This document shows, piece after piece, positions 52,350 through 60,734 of a stretch of DNA of 64,000 nt. The stretch spans positions 82,148-146,147 of the forward strand of contig NZ_BMNT01000014.1 in the NCBI RefSeq assembly GCF_014646695.1, written 5' to 3'. Position 1 is the first letter of the stretch; every line of letters starts with the position of its first letter. The notes beneath the pieces are model-generated. The model ran no database searches. It had not been told where the DNA came from and worked only from the letters and a program-made list of their open reading frames with translations. A program made the position numbers and the translations under genes. The DNA comes from Sphaerisporangium melleum (GTDB taxonomy: Bacteria > Actinomycetota > Actinomycetes > Streptosporangiales > Streptosporangiaceae).

Positions 52350-52739
52350 GCCGTCGTCTCCTCCGCTCGCGCGAGCCGGGGCGTCACCGCGACGCCCTCA
52401 CCCTCACGGCGAACGAGCCCCGGCGTAATCGACAGCACCTCGCGGAATTTCTGGGCGCCCATCCCGGGACGGCCGCCACGGCACGCATCGTCAAGCACTC
52501 GGCGCTCAGCGGTAACGACACTCCTTCTGGTTCCCCCGATCCTGGAAGCGGCGCCCGTGAAGGAGGCGCCGTGATTCGCCGGCGGGATCATGCGCGATCG
52601 CGCCGGCTCGAATCGGCCGGGCCGGGCCCCGGGGAACGGGTCCCGGTGGCCCCGGACAGGCTCACGACCTGGACGCCGAGCACCAGGAGCGCGAGCCCCG
52701 ACCACCAGCAGCCCTCATCGAGTACAAGGGGTCCCATTA
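52350..52739. other. Divergent gap between the ECF42 operon and the secreted protein
   Basis: A 390-bp gap. GCTCGCGCGAGC at 52365-52376 is a perfect palindrome just upstream of the DHFR-like gene, and CGGCGCC/GGCGCCG mirror each other at 52549-52571. The rest contains no gene I can support and no clear promoter. Confidence 0.35.
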
Positions 52740-53201
52740 ATGCTCAAGTTTGTTCGCAGTGCGAAGAGATCGGCCGTCGCCATGGCGGGGGTGGCGGTGC
52801 TGACCGCCGGCCTGGGCACCGCCGCGCTCATCGCCCCGTCACCGGCCGCCGCGGACACCAACTGCGGTTCCAGCAGCACCGGATGGTTCCCGTACGACGT
52901 ACGGGTCAAGGTCGTGATCGTCAACCAGTATCAGTCCAACGAGCGCGCAGTGGAGTTGAACCTCACGAACGACCAGGTGTCCGACCACTCCTACGCGTCC
53001 ATCGGCTATGGCTACAAGTCGGGTGACCAGACCTGGGTGGACCGCAGCTACGACGGCGGCAGCACGTGGACGCAGTGCGGCCCGTTCAAGCGCGACTACT
53101 CCAACACCTTGAAGAACGTCGGCAACTGGATGCGCGCGTGCTTCCGTCCGGTCGACTACGCGCAGTCCTACTGCACCAGTTGGTACTACGACCAGGACTG
53201 A
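52740..53201 (+). CDS. Small secreted protein of unknown function
   Basis: A 153-residue exported protein: basic start KFVRSAKRSAV, hydrophobic core, and an Ala-rich cleavage site ending SPAAADTNC near residue 39. The mature part of about 115 residues has four Cys, likely two disulfides, and many Tyr, Ser and Trp in beta-prone repeats such as SIGYGYKSGDQTWVDRSYDGG. AAGGGG precedes ATG 52740. I do not recognise the family. A terminator follows. Confidence 0.75.
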   Translation: MLKFVRSAKRSAVAMAGVAVLTAGLGTAALIAPSPAAADTNCGSSSTGWFPYDVRVKVVIVNQYQSNERAVELNLTNDQVSDHSYASIGYGYKSGDQTWVDRSYDGGSTWTQCGPFKRDYSNTLKNVGNWMRACFRPVDYAQSYCTSWYYDQD

Positions 53202-53319
53202 TACGCGGCCTCGGCGGCCGGCGCTCCGAACCGGCAGCACGGCCGCTCCGCCGCCCTGTCGCGCGAACTGAGCCAGGTGCACCCGCACCGATCGCTTCGG
53301 AAGTCTTCCCATCTTGCTC

Positions 53320-53352
53320 GATGGCCTTCCCGGCACTGCCGGGGAGGCCATC
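53320..53352. terminator. Terminator of the secreted-protein gene
   Basis: GATGGCCTTCCCGG (53320-53333) and CCGGGGAGGCCATC (53339-53352) form a 14-bp stem with one G-T pair and a five-base loop. Confidence 0.7.
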
Positions 53353-53468
53353 TCCGCGTACCGCGCCGAGGCTGGTGGGCGCGCCGGGGCTGAGGCAGGT
53401 GCAATTGGGTGGTGGGCGGTGTGTCGCGTTGGAGGAATACATGGTCGAGATATTTGGGGGTATGCTTC

Positions 53469-53503
53469 TAACCCCTGTGCGGGTTATAACTACTATGTAA
53501 CCC
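53469..53503. promoter_or_regulatory. Repeated TAACCC/GGGTTA operator
   Basis: TAACCC at 53469-53474, GGGTTA at 53481-53486 and TAACCC at 53498-53503 surround TACTAT (53491-53496), a likely -10. Ribbon-helix-helix proteins bind such short arrayed sites, so the gene downstream probably controls itself. Confidence 0.5.
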
Positions 53504-53528
53504 GTAGCTCTCGGCTGAGGAGATGGCC

Positions 53529-54437
53529 GTGCCGAAGATCAATGTGTATCTGCCCGACGAGTTGGCGGAGGCGGTCAAGGAGATGGGGGTGCCGGTGTCC
53601 GCGATCTGCCAGCGGGCGCTGGAGCAGGCCGTACGCAGGATCGCCGCGATCCGGCAGACCGCCGTGGGCGAGCTGGACACCGGCGAGCTGGCCGAACGGC
53701 TGCCGCACTTCACGCCCCGGTGCCGTGCGGTGGTCAAGATGGCGATCGACCGGGCTCGGGAGCGGGGCGAGGCCGGCGTCGGCACCGGGCACCTGCTCGC
53801 GGGCATGGTGGACGAGGGCTCGAACCTCGCCCTGCACGTGCTGCGCGCCATGGAGATCGACCCCGCCCACGTGTCGCGCGAGCTGGAGCGCCTGGCCATC
53901 CGCGAGGAGGGGGCCGCAGGGGAAGGCGGCCCGGACGGCGGGGGAGGGCCGGCGCGACGCTCCGCGGCCGAAGCCGGCGGTACGGGCGACGATGCGGGGC
54001 CGGCGGGCCTGGCCGGAGCCGGGACTGCGGGGGCGATGCGGTTCAGCGGGCCGGCCGCCGCCGCGCTGGAGCTGGCCGTGACCGAGGCGACCGCGCTCGG
54101 GCACAACTACGTCGGCTGCGAGCATCTGCTGCTCGGCTTCGTCGCCGAGCCGGACGGCGCCGCCGGGCAGGTGCTCCGGGCCTTGGGCGCCGAACCGCGG
54201 CTCACCCGCCGCGCGGTGAACGCGGCCCTGGCCGGCTATGTTCACCTGCGCGCCCAGACCTCGGCCCAGACACCCGTGCAGGGTGCCGCCGGCGCTCCGG
54301 CCGACCCGATGCAGGCGCTGGCCGCGGCCGTGTCCCGCCAGCTCCAGCCGCTCATCGCCCGCATCGAACGGCTGGAGCGGCGCGCCGGCGCCGGCTCGGC
54401 CGCGGAGCCGGGTTCCGGTTCCCGCTCGGGTGAGTGA
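53529..54437 (+). CDS. Ribbon-helix-helix protein with two Clp N-terminal domains
   Basis: A 302-residue protein. Residues 2-40 are a ribbon-helix-helix DNA-binding unit (KINVYLPDELAEAVKEMGVPVSAICQRALEQA). Two Clp-N repeats follow, about 60-128 (FTPRCRAVVKMAIDRAR ... VGTGHLLAGMVDE) and 168-238 (ALELAVTEATALGHNYVGCEHLLLGFV), separated by a Gly/Ala linker; a short coiled coil ends the protein. No ATPase domain is present. GTG 53529 is six bases after GAGGAG, whereas ATG 53523 abuts it, so GTG is taken. It may link Clp-type substrate recognition to transcription. Similar actinobacterial proteins exist without known function. Confidence 0.85.
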   Translation: MPKINVYLPDELAEAVKEMGVPVSAICQRALEQAVRRIAAIRQTAVGELDTGELAERLPHFTPRCRAVVKMAIDRARERGEAGVGTGHLLAGMVDEGSNLALHVLRAMEIDPAHVSRELERLAIREEGAAGEGGPDGGGGPARRSAAEAGGTGDDAGPAGLAGAGTAGAMRFSGPAAAALELAVTEATALGHNYVGCEHLLLGFVAEPDGAAGQVLRALGAEPRLTRRAVNAALAGYVHLRAQTSAQTPVQGAAGAPADPMQALAAAVSRQLQPLIARIERLERRAGAGSAAEPGSGSRSGE

Positions 54438-54634
54438 ACGCAATGGCCGCACCGGCTCGGACGGGAGACGGCGATGGCCGGGCGGCGGCCTTCGGCCCCG
54501 AGGATGGCGATGGGTGGTCGAGAGCGTCGGGCTCTGGGCGCGTGCCGTGTGGGATCCGCGTCGTATCGCGCACGGCGGCTCTGGCCGTCTTCTGGCTGCT
54601 GTTCCTGGCGCCGTTGCTGCTCGCTTGCCGGTAA
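54434..54634 (+). CDS. Possible tail-anchored small membrane protein
   Basis: GTG 54434 overlaps the preceding stop (GTGA). The 66-residue product is polar except for a C-terminal hydrophobic run AALAVFWLLFLAPLLLACR, suggesting a tail anchor. No family is recognised, and it could be chance open frame. Confidence 0.35.
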   Translation: MNAMAAPARTGDGDGRAAAFGPEDGDGWSRASGSGRVPCGIRVVSRTAALAVFWLLFLAPLLLACR

Positions 54635-54772
54635 GGCCACAGTCGTTGTGGTTATGATCTACGATGTAAAGCCGTCGTTGTCGGACGAGTGCCACCCGGG
54701 CGGACGGCCGGCGGGGCTGGACACCGAACACGATGGGCACGGTCCGACGAGACGACCGAGCGCGGGCGTTGG

Positions 54773-56152
54773 TCAGCGGGTCATGGGGTTGAGGCGGGCC
54801 ACGTGGCGGATCAGGTCGCCGACGTGGACCACGCCCATGCAGCGCCCCACCTCGTCGGTGACCACCAGGTCGTCGTACACCCGGGCGTCGTCCTTGCCCG
54901 CCACCTGCATGGCCGCTATGGCCGGGGTGGTCTTCGGCACGACGCGGGGCGGGTCGGCGAGGCGGTGCGCGGGCTTTTTGGCGTGCAGGGCGTGGCCGTA
55001 CGGGCCGGCGATGCTCAGCAGGAACCTGCTGCGCTCGATGCTCGCACGCGGGCGCTGGTACTCGTCGACCAGGATGACGCTGGTGATCGACGGCTCGGTG
55101 CCGAACGCCTCCACCACGTCCTCGGCTGTGGCGTTCATGTCGAGGGTGACCGCCGGCAGCAGGAACTCCTGCACCCGGGGGCCGAGGTCGATCAAGGGTG
55201 ACTCCGGCTCCGCGGGCACCGGCAGCGGCACGTGCACCCGGCCGTGCGAGGGACGCCAGTCGAGCGGGGCCAGCAGCGGCCCCTGAGCCAGGCGCACGCC
55301 CCAGCCGCGCAGTGTCGTGAGCTGCGCTTCCTCCCGCACCTGCGGGGCCAGGACGTGGACGCCCAGGCTCTTGGCCATGTGCGCCACGGCCTCGCCGACG
55401 GCGTTGCGCCGCGCGTCGCGGGGCACCCGTTCCATCAGCTCGGGCGAGAGCACCAGCGCGTACGGCGCGGCGTCGGCGATCAGGTCCAGCGGGACGTGCG
55501 AGGTGCCGAGGCCGCCGATGGCGACCAGGTAGCCGATGGTCCGCAGACCGTCGAGGCCGGTCAACAGAGCCCGCCGGTCCGTCGCCGCGACGTCGCCGGT
55601 GATCACCAGGATCACCTCGCGGGGGCGGCGGCTGGTCGCGCGCATGGCCTCGTGCAGGGGGGCGAGGGCTCCGGAGCCCTGGACGACCGCGTCCGAGGGG
55701 ACGGCGAGCAGCAGCGGCAGCAGCGCCTCCTCGCGGGCGGCCGCGTAGATGCCGGCGACGGGCCCCGAGACGTCGCCGGAGATCCTGATGGAGGGCACCT
55801 CGGCGGTCGCCTCGACGGCGATCACTCCTCCGGTGTCCAGGTCGACGATCGGGAAGAAGGTCGCCGCGCGTGCGGCCCCCGGCGTCCCCGGCCCTGACGA
55901 CCCCGAACCCTCGGAGAAGGTGAAGCCCGGACCGCCTCGCTCCGTGGGGCCGGAGGTGACCGAGCCCGGATGCTCCGCCGCGGCCGGCGCGGAGAAGGAC
56001 GGATGTCCCGCCGCGTCAGGGGAGGGGAAGCGCGGGTACGCCACGCCGGGCTGTCCGGACCCCGGCACGGGGTGTCCCGAGGGGAACGTCTCGGGGCCGT
56101 GGTGGCCGGGGAAGGGCACGCCGGGATGTCCCGGTGTAGCGGGAGGGGCCAT
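54773..56152 (-). CDS. Degenerate EAL-domain protein with C-terminal CBS pair
   Basis: A 459-residue protein. The first 95 residues are Pro/Gly/His-rich and probably disordered. An EAL-like domain follows (FFPIVDLDTGGVIAVEATAEV), but the signature E-A-L reads E-A-T and the later metal-binding Asn, Asp-Asp and Lys positions are not seen, so it should not hydrolyse cyclic di-GMP. The last 120 residues are two CBS motifs (LDMNATAEDVVEAF ... VTDEVGRCMGVVHVGDLIRHV). ATG 56152 has GGGAG five bases upstream; GTG 56233 would add 27 residues. It may bind cyclic di-GMP or adenine nucleotides as a sensor. Confidence 0.78.
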   Translation of the reverse strand: MAPPATPGHPGVPFPGHHGPETFPSGHPVPGSGQPGVAYPRFPSPDAAGHPSFSAPAAAEHPGSVTSGPTERGGPGFTFSEGSGSSGPGTPGAARAATFFPIVDLDTGGVIAVEATAEVPSIRISGDVSGPVAGIYAAAREEALLPLLLAVPSDAVVQGSGALAPLHEAMRATSRRPREVILVITGDVAATDRRALLTGLDGLRTIGYLVAIGGLGTSHVPLDLIADAAPYALVLSPELMERVPRDARRNAVGEAVAHMAKSLGVHVLAPQVREEAQLTTLRGWGVRLAQGPLLAPLDWRPSHGRVHVPLPVPAEPESPLIDLGPRVQEFLLPAVTLDMNATAEDVVEAFGTEPSITSVILVDEYQRPRASIERSRFLLSIAGPYGHALHAKKPAHRLADPPRVVPKTTPAIAAMQVAGKDDARVYDDLVVTDEVGRCMGVVHVGDLIRHVARLNPMTR

Positions 56153-56472
56153 GGAGGCTCCCGTCGGTGCGTCGTCATGGGTGGCGGTCGCCAGGGTCGA
56201 GGCGGCCGGGGAAGAGGTTCTGAGGACCGTCACCCATGGATTGTGCTGCGGTTTTATCGGTAAGAAGCCACCTGAAGGGCGAAATTCACGGATAGTTCTC
56301 CCGCTGTTGGAAGGAAGGATTTCTTTACCGACAGTCGGGATTCCAGTCACCCCCAGTAGCGGATCTCTCCGGGTCGGCCGTCCCCCACGGGCCTCCCCGA
56401 TCGGGGACGGAACCGGCGGGCGCGGCGCGAGACCGCCGGGGTCCGGCGGGGGTACGGGTGCGGTGCGGCGGA
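56153..56472. promoter_or_regulatory. Gap upstream of the EAL/CBS gene
   Basis: A 320-bp gap between two leftward genes. Reading leftwards, CGGTAAAGAA near 56320 and TTCTTACCG near 56265 could pair across about 50 bases, and the stretch 56235-56340 is AT-richer than its surroundings, so a structured leader is likely. CCCCGATCGGGG at 56395-56406 is a perfect palindrome near the acVLRF1 stop. Confidence 0.4.
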
Positions 56473-57195
56473 TCAGGAAGCGGGGTCCAGAAGCCGGACG
56501 CGGACGGCGCGGAAGCTCTTCGGGGTGTCCTGCAGGACGGCGAGCCGTGGGTCCGGTACGTCGAGGAAGGGCGCGGTCTCCCGCGCGAAGATCGCGGCGA
56601 GCCGGCGGTCGGCGCGCAGGGCGTCGACGGCGCGCCGGTCTCCCCCGAGCACCACCGCGTCCAGCGTGTCCGCCCGCGGCACGAGCACCCGGACGGCCAC
56701 TTCGGCCGCGGCCTGTGACGCCTCGCTCGCCTGCTTCTCCCTGCGGCGGGCGAAACGGTGCTGCGACCAGCCCCCGGCCGCGCTGCGGCCGTGGACCAGC
56801 CGTGAGCCGACCTTCGAGGCGACCAACCGGCGCCCCTCGAACACCCCGGCGGCATGACCGCCGAGCCGTACCAGCAGGACTCCGACCACGCGATCGACGG
56901 CCGCGTGCGCTACGAGTGCCCGGAGGAGCCCGTCGGCGGTCTCGCTGTGGGCGGCGGCCTCGGCGGAAAGCGCGGTGCCCGAGGAGGAGAGGGAGCCGGT
57001 GTCGCAGGGCAAGGGAGGGAAGGGAACGTGGAGTTCGGCCACGGCGCCGTCGAGGCCGCGCAGCCGTACGATCTCGCCGAGCAGGACCGCCTCCGGCGCG
57101 CCGTGCCGTTCGGTGAACCCGCTCAGCCAGCCCGCGAGTCGCTCGGGCGCCACGGAGACCCATCGTCCCCCGCCCGCCGCCGGTCGTTGCGCCAT
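56473..57195 (-). CDS. acVLRF1-family peptidyl-tRNA hydrolase (eRF1-like)
   Basis: A 240-residue member of the actinobacterial Vms1-like release factor family. The N-terminus RWVSVAPERLAGWLSGFTERHG matches the family, and the catalytic loop is GRSAAGGWSQHRFARRREKQA-like, with Gly-Gly-Trp-Ser-Gln standing for the GGQ loop of eRF1. It should release peptides from tRNA on stalled or split ribosomes. ATG 57195 gives the family start; no Shine-Dalgarno is present, but TACTGT eight bases upstream suggests a leaderless message. Confidence 0.87.
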   Translation of the reverse strand: MAQRPAAGGGRWVSVAPERLAGWLSGFTERHGAPEAVLLGEIVRLRGLDGAVAELHVPFPPLPCDTGSLSSSGTALSAEAAAHSETADGLLRALVAHAAVDRVVGVLLVRLGGHAAGVFEGRRLVASKVGSRLVHGRSAAGGWSQHRFARRREKQASEASQAAAEVAVRVLVPRADTLDAVVLGGDRRAVDALRADRRLAAIFARETAPFLDVPDPRLAVLQDTPKSFRAVRVRLLDPAS

Positions 57196-57584
57196 GACGA
57201 GCGACAGTACCGGACCCGCCGCCCGCCCAGGCGAGCGCTGCGTGCGGGCATTCTCACCCTCCCCGTCTGCTCGTCCCCATCGCTTCTTCGCGAGCAAGGC
57301 GGGGGAGGGGAGACCTTTCGGTCCGCTGGGCGGACTCAGGAGGCGCCGCGGATGCCGCCGCCGTCCGGGATGGAGGGCCCTGGCGAGGGTGAAGCCGCTC
57401 GTGAGCCGGGAAACGGCATCAACCGCGGGCGGGGGCTACCCGTACACTAGGACTCATGCGCACTCCCGACTGATCGGCGCACTCACGAAGAGGGCCGAGC
57501 CACGTGGCCGCCCTGCCGCATTCCGGTATCCACCGACAGCACGTCCTTCGACCTTGTTCCCCGCTCTGGGAGTGTTCCCTCATC
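57196..57584. promoter_or_regulatory. Divergent gap acVLRF1 / ABC-F
   Basis: A 389-bp gap. The acVLRF1 promoter lies at its left end. TACACT (57443-57448) is the likely -10 for the ABC-F transcript, giving a leader of about 130 bases that opens with a five-codon ORF. No other gene is supported. Confidence 0.45.
57456..57473 (+). CDS. Leaderless five-codon upstream ORF (MRTPD)
   Basis: ATG 57456 stands seven bases after TACACT, so the transcript would begin with it. The frame is Met-Arg-Thr-Pro-Asp then TGA. Such leader ORFs often regulate ABC-F genes by ribosome stalling. Confidence 0.4.
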   Translation: MRTPD

Positions 57585-59183
57585 ATGATCATCGCCTCCG
57601 ACATCGAACTGCGCGCCGGTTCCCGCCTGCTCATCGAGGGGGCGAGCTTCCGGGTCAATCCCGGCGACAAGATCGGCCTGGTGGGCCGCAACGGGGCGGG
57701 CAAGACCACGCTGACCAAGGTGCTCGCGGGTGAGGGCCTGCCGGCCACCGGCACCGTGACCACCACCGGCAGCGTCGGCTACCTCCCGCAGGACCCCCGC
57801 ACCGGAGATCTCTCGGTGCTCGCCCGCGACCGCATCCTCTCGGCCCGCGGCCTGGACGAGGTGCTGCGCGAGCTGCGCGAGGCGGAGGTCGGCATGGCCT
57901 CCGACGACTTGCGGGTGCGCGACCGGGCGGTGCGCGCGTACGGCCGCCTGGAGGACCGCCTGCACGTCCTCGGGGGGTACTCCGCCGAGTCGGAGGCCGC
58001 CTCGATCGCCTCCAGCCTGGGCCTGCCCGACCGCGTGCTCGCGCAACCCCTGCAGACGCTGTCCGGCGGCCAGCGCAGGCGGGTGGAACTGGCCCGCATC
58101 CTGTTCTCCGGAGCGGAGACTCTCCTGCTCGACGAGCCGACAAACCACCTCGATGCGGACTCAATCGGGTGGCTTCGTGATTTTTTACGATCTCACCAGG
58201 GCGGTTTGATCATTATCAGCCACGATGTCGGGCTTCTTGAAGCGACGGTCAACCGTGTCCTGCACCTCGACGCCAACCGCTGCGTCATCGACACCTACAA
58301 CGTCGGCTGGACCACCTATCTGGCCCAGCGCGAGAGCGATGAGCGGCGCAGGAAGCGCGAGCGCGCCAACGCCGAGCGCCAGGCGTCCCAGTTGCTCTCG
58401 CAGGCCGACCGCATGCGCGCCAAGGCCACCAAGGCCAAGGCCGCGCAGGACATGGAGCGCCGGGCCCGGCGTCTGCTGGCGGGCGTGGAGGAGGAGCGCC
58501 GCTCGGACAAGGTGGCCAAGCTGCGCTTCCCCGATCCCGCGCCGTGCGGGCGCACTCCGCTGACGGCCACCGGCCTGTCGAAGTCCTACGGCTCGCTGGA
58601 GGTCTTCACCGACGTCGACGCCGCGGTCGACCGCGGCAGCCGGGTCGTCGTGCTCGGCCTCAACGGAGCGGGCAAGACCACGCTGCTGCGCATGCTGGGC
58701 GGCCTGGAGAAGCCCGACTCCGGGGAGGTCCGGCCCGGTCACGGCCTCAAGCTCGGCTACTACGCGCAGGAGCACGAGACGCTGGATCCCGCGCGCAGCG
58801 TGCTGGAGAACATGCGCTCGGCCGGTCCCGACGTGCCCGACGTGGCGCTGCGCAAGGTGCTCGGCTCGTTCCTGTTCTCCGGGGACGACGCCGACAAGCC
58901 GGCGGGCGTGCTGTCCGGCGGGGAGAAGACCCGGCTGGCCCTGGCCACGCTGGTGCTCTCGAGCGCCAACGTCCTGCTGCTGGACGAGCCCACGAACAAC
59001 CTCGATCCCTTGAGCCGCGACCAGGTGCTTTCCGCGCTAAGGTCCTATTCGGGGGCAATTGTCCTTGTTACTCACGATGAGGGCGCTGTTGAGGCGCTGC
59101 AGCCAGATAGGGTGATCTTGCTACCAGACGGAGTCGAAGACGCTTGGAGCGATGAATTTTCCGATCTTGTGGCACTTGCCTGA
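57585..59183 (+). CDS. ABC-F family ribosome-associated ATPase
   Basis: A 532-residue protein of two ABC domains and no membrane part: Walker A GRNGAGKT (34-41) and GLNGAGKT, signatures LSGGQRRRVELARIL and LSGGEKTRLALATL, Walker B LLLDEPTNHLD and LLLDEPTNNLD, with the basic interdomain linker (RRKRERANAERQASQLLSQADRMRAKATKAKAAQDMERRARRL) that reaches the ribosome. ATG 57585 gives MIIASDIEL. Leu201 is a TTA codon (58185-58187), and two patches (about 58150-58250 and 59035-59180) are much AT-richer than the rest. It acts on translation, as housekeeping factor or antibiotic protection. Confidence 0.92.
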   Translation: MIIASDIELRAGSRLLIEGASFRVNPGDKIGLVGRNGAGKTTLTKVLAGEGLPATGTVTTTGSVGYLPQDPRTGDLSVLARDRILSARGLDEVLRELREAEVGMASDDLRVRDRAVRAYGRLEDRLHVLGGYSAESEAASIASSLGLPDRVLAQPLQTLSGGQRRRVELARILFSGAETLLLDEPTNHLDADSIGWLRDFLRSHQGGLIIISHDVGLLEATVNRVLHLDANRCVIDTYNVGWTTYLAQRESDERRRKRERANAERQASQLLSQADRMRAKATKAKAAQDMERRARRLLAGVEEERRSDKVAKLRFPDPAPCGRTPLTATGLSKSYGSLEVFTDVDAAVDRGSRVVVLGLNGAGKTTLLRMLGGLEKPDSGEVRPGHGLKLGYYAQEHETLDPARSVLENMRSAGPDVPDVALRKVLGSFLFSGDDADKPAGVLSGGEKTRLALATLVLSSANVLLLDEPTNNLDPLSRDQVLSALRSYSGAIVLVTHDEGAVEALQPDRVILLPDGVEDAWSDEFSDLVALA

Positions 59184-59297
59184 TCTTAATTTGAGCGGGT
59201 ACGGATCTTTTCCCATGGAGTAGGTAGCCGATCCGGCTGAAATGACTGATCATGGCGTGAGTAACGCTGCGGAAGTCTGGCACTACAGGAGGTACTC

Positions 59298-59513
59298 GTG
59301 GCCGAGACGCTCAAGAAGGGCACCCGGGTGACCGGGGCCGACCGTGAAAAACTGGCCGCCGATCTCAAGAAGCGGTATGCCGCGGGTGAGAGCATCCGTG
59401 CGCTCGCCGCTTCGACCGGCCGGTCATATGGGTTCATCCACCGCATCCTCAGCGAGTCCGGCGTGACTCTGCGCGGGCGCGGCGGAGCCACCCGGGGCAA
59501 GTCCAAGCGCTAG
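59298..59513 (+). CDS. Small conserved helix-turn-helix protein
   Basis: A 71-residue basic protein with one HTH (LAADLKKRYAAGESIRALAASTGRSYGFIHRILSESGVTLR). GGAGG five bases before GTG 59298 fixes the start. It is widely conserved in actinomycetes and often follows an ABC-F gene. DNA binding is expected; targets are unknown. Confidence 0.9.
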   Translation: MAETLKKGTRVTGADREKLAADLKKRYAAGESIRALAASTGRSYGFIHRILSESGVTLRGRGGATRGKSKR

Positions 59514-59585
59514 CGGACGTCTCGGGGGCACGCGCGACCGCAGCCGCTCGTCCCGTTCAGCCGAAGCCCGTCCCGCCCGCGCCGG

Positions 59586-59591
59586 TAGAAT
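59586..59591 (+). promoter_or_regulatory. -10 element ahead of the enoyl-CoA hydratase gene
   Basis: TAGAAT lies 65 bases before ATG 59656; no matching -35 is clear. Confidence 0.35.
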
Positions 59592-59655
59592 CTCGTTCTG
59601 GAACCTGCATCGGGTTCGGGCGAGACGGGACTGTGACCCATGGGCGGAGCGTGCG

Positions 59656-60573
59656 ATGGCGGTGGCGGAGACAGGGGGGAACGCGGCGGAGGTCTCGGTG
59701 AGCGACGAGGCCGGGCCGGGCACACAGCGGGCGTCTTCGCGCGCCGGCGGAGTGCGCGGCGTGCCAGGCGCAGGAGCCCCTGAGAGTGAACGATTCGCGG
59801 AGATCGGTCTGCGCTTCGAGGTGGACGGCGAGATCGCGACGATCACACTGGACCGGCCGGAGAGGCGGAACGCACAAACGTTCGCCACCTGGTCCGCTCT
59901 GGCCGAGATCGGCAGAACGCTGCCGGAACAGGTGCGTGTCGTCGTGGTCCGAGGCGAGGGGCCGTCCTTCTCAGCCGGCATCGACCTGCGGATGTTCACA
60001 CCCGAGGGTGTCCCCGGGCAGGGGTCGTTCGCGGCGGAGGCCGTGCTCGACGATGAGACCTTCGAGCGGCACGTCAAGGAGTTCCAGCAGGGTTTCCTGT
60101 GGCTGCGCGACCCCGGCATCGTGTCGGTGGCCGCGGTGCAGGGGCATGCGATCGGAGCGGGCTTCCAGCTTGCCCTCGCCTGTGACCTGCGGATTCTCGC
60201 CGAGGATGCCAAGCTGTGCATGAAGGAGCCGGCACTCGGGCTGGTGCCCGACCTGACCGGCACCAAGCCGCTCGTCGACCTGGTGGGCCTGTCCAGGGCC
60301 GTGGAGATCTGCCTGACCGCGCGTGTGGTGGACGCCGGTGAGGCGGCGCGCATCGGCCTGGCCGAGCGGGTCGTCCCGGCCGGGGAGCTGCGGGCCGCGA
60401 CGCGGGAGCTCGCAACGGCGCTGCTGGCGACCGACCGGGCCGCCGCGGCGGCGACCAAGCGGCTGCTGCAGCAGGCCGCGCACCATACGATCGAGGAGCA
60501 GGCGGCGGCCGAGCGGGCCGCGCAGGCCGTCCGGGTCAGGGCGCTGTTTCGCGGCGCCGTGGACGGGGGGTAG
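59656..60573 (+). CDS. Enoyl-CoA hydratase/isomerase family protein
   Basis: A 305-residue crotonase-fold enzyme. After a 45-residue low-complexity extension come TITLDRPERRNAQ, the oxyanion segment GPSFSAGIDLRMF and GHAIGAGFQLALACDLRILAED. The hydratase second Glu region reads KEPALGLVPDLTG, with Asp where hydratases usually have Glu, so the exact reaction (hydration, isomerisation or other) is open. It stands alone. Confidence 0.87.
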   Translation: MAVAETGGNAAEVSVSDEAGPGTQRASSRAGGVRGVPGAGAPESERFAEIGLRFEVDGEIATITLDRPERRNAQTFATWSALAEIGRTLPEQVRVVVVRGEGPSFSAGIDLRMFTPEGVPGQGSFAAEAVLDDETFERHVKEFQQGFLWLRDPGIVSVAAVQGHAIGAGFQLALACDLRILAEDAKLCMKEPALGLVPDLTGTKPLVDLVGLSRAVEICLTARVVDAGEAARIGLAERVVPAGELRAATRELATALLATDRAAAAATKRLLQQAAHHTIEEQAAAERAAQAVRVRALFRGAVDGG

Positions 60574-60734
60574 ACCGCCGGGCGGGGACGAGGCGTCCGG
60601 CCGCCGGAGGCGGATGATCGTTCGCCGTGAGCTGACCGGGGAATCACCAGGCCGCTTCCCTTGCTCAGCGGGAGACAGAGCCCCGGGGGAACATCCCGGG
60701 CCACGCTCGGGGAGAGGATCGGCGAGCCACCACG

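Larger units (their letters stand above)
53202..53528. promoter_or_regulatory. Gap with terminator and AT-rich control region
   Basis: The first half holds the terminator of the secreted-protein gene (53320-53352). The second half, 53440-53510, is unusually AT-rich for the window and carries three TAACCC/GGGTTA hexamers ahead of the ribbon-helix-helix gene. Confidence 0.5.

Noticed and set aside
52337-52705. Minus-strand frame upstream of the DHFR-like gene
   Set aside because: Low-complexity Arg/Pro/Gly content, overlaps a coding start, and no recognisable domain.
56153-57163. N-terminal extension of the EAL/CBS frame by over 300 codons
   Set aside because: It runs through the acVLRF1 gene in another frame and lacks any domain; ATG 56152 with GGGAG is a better start.
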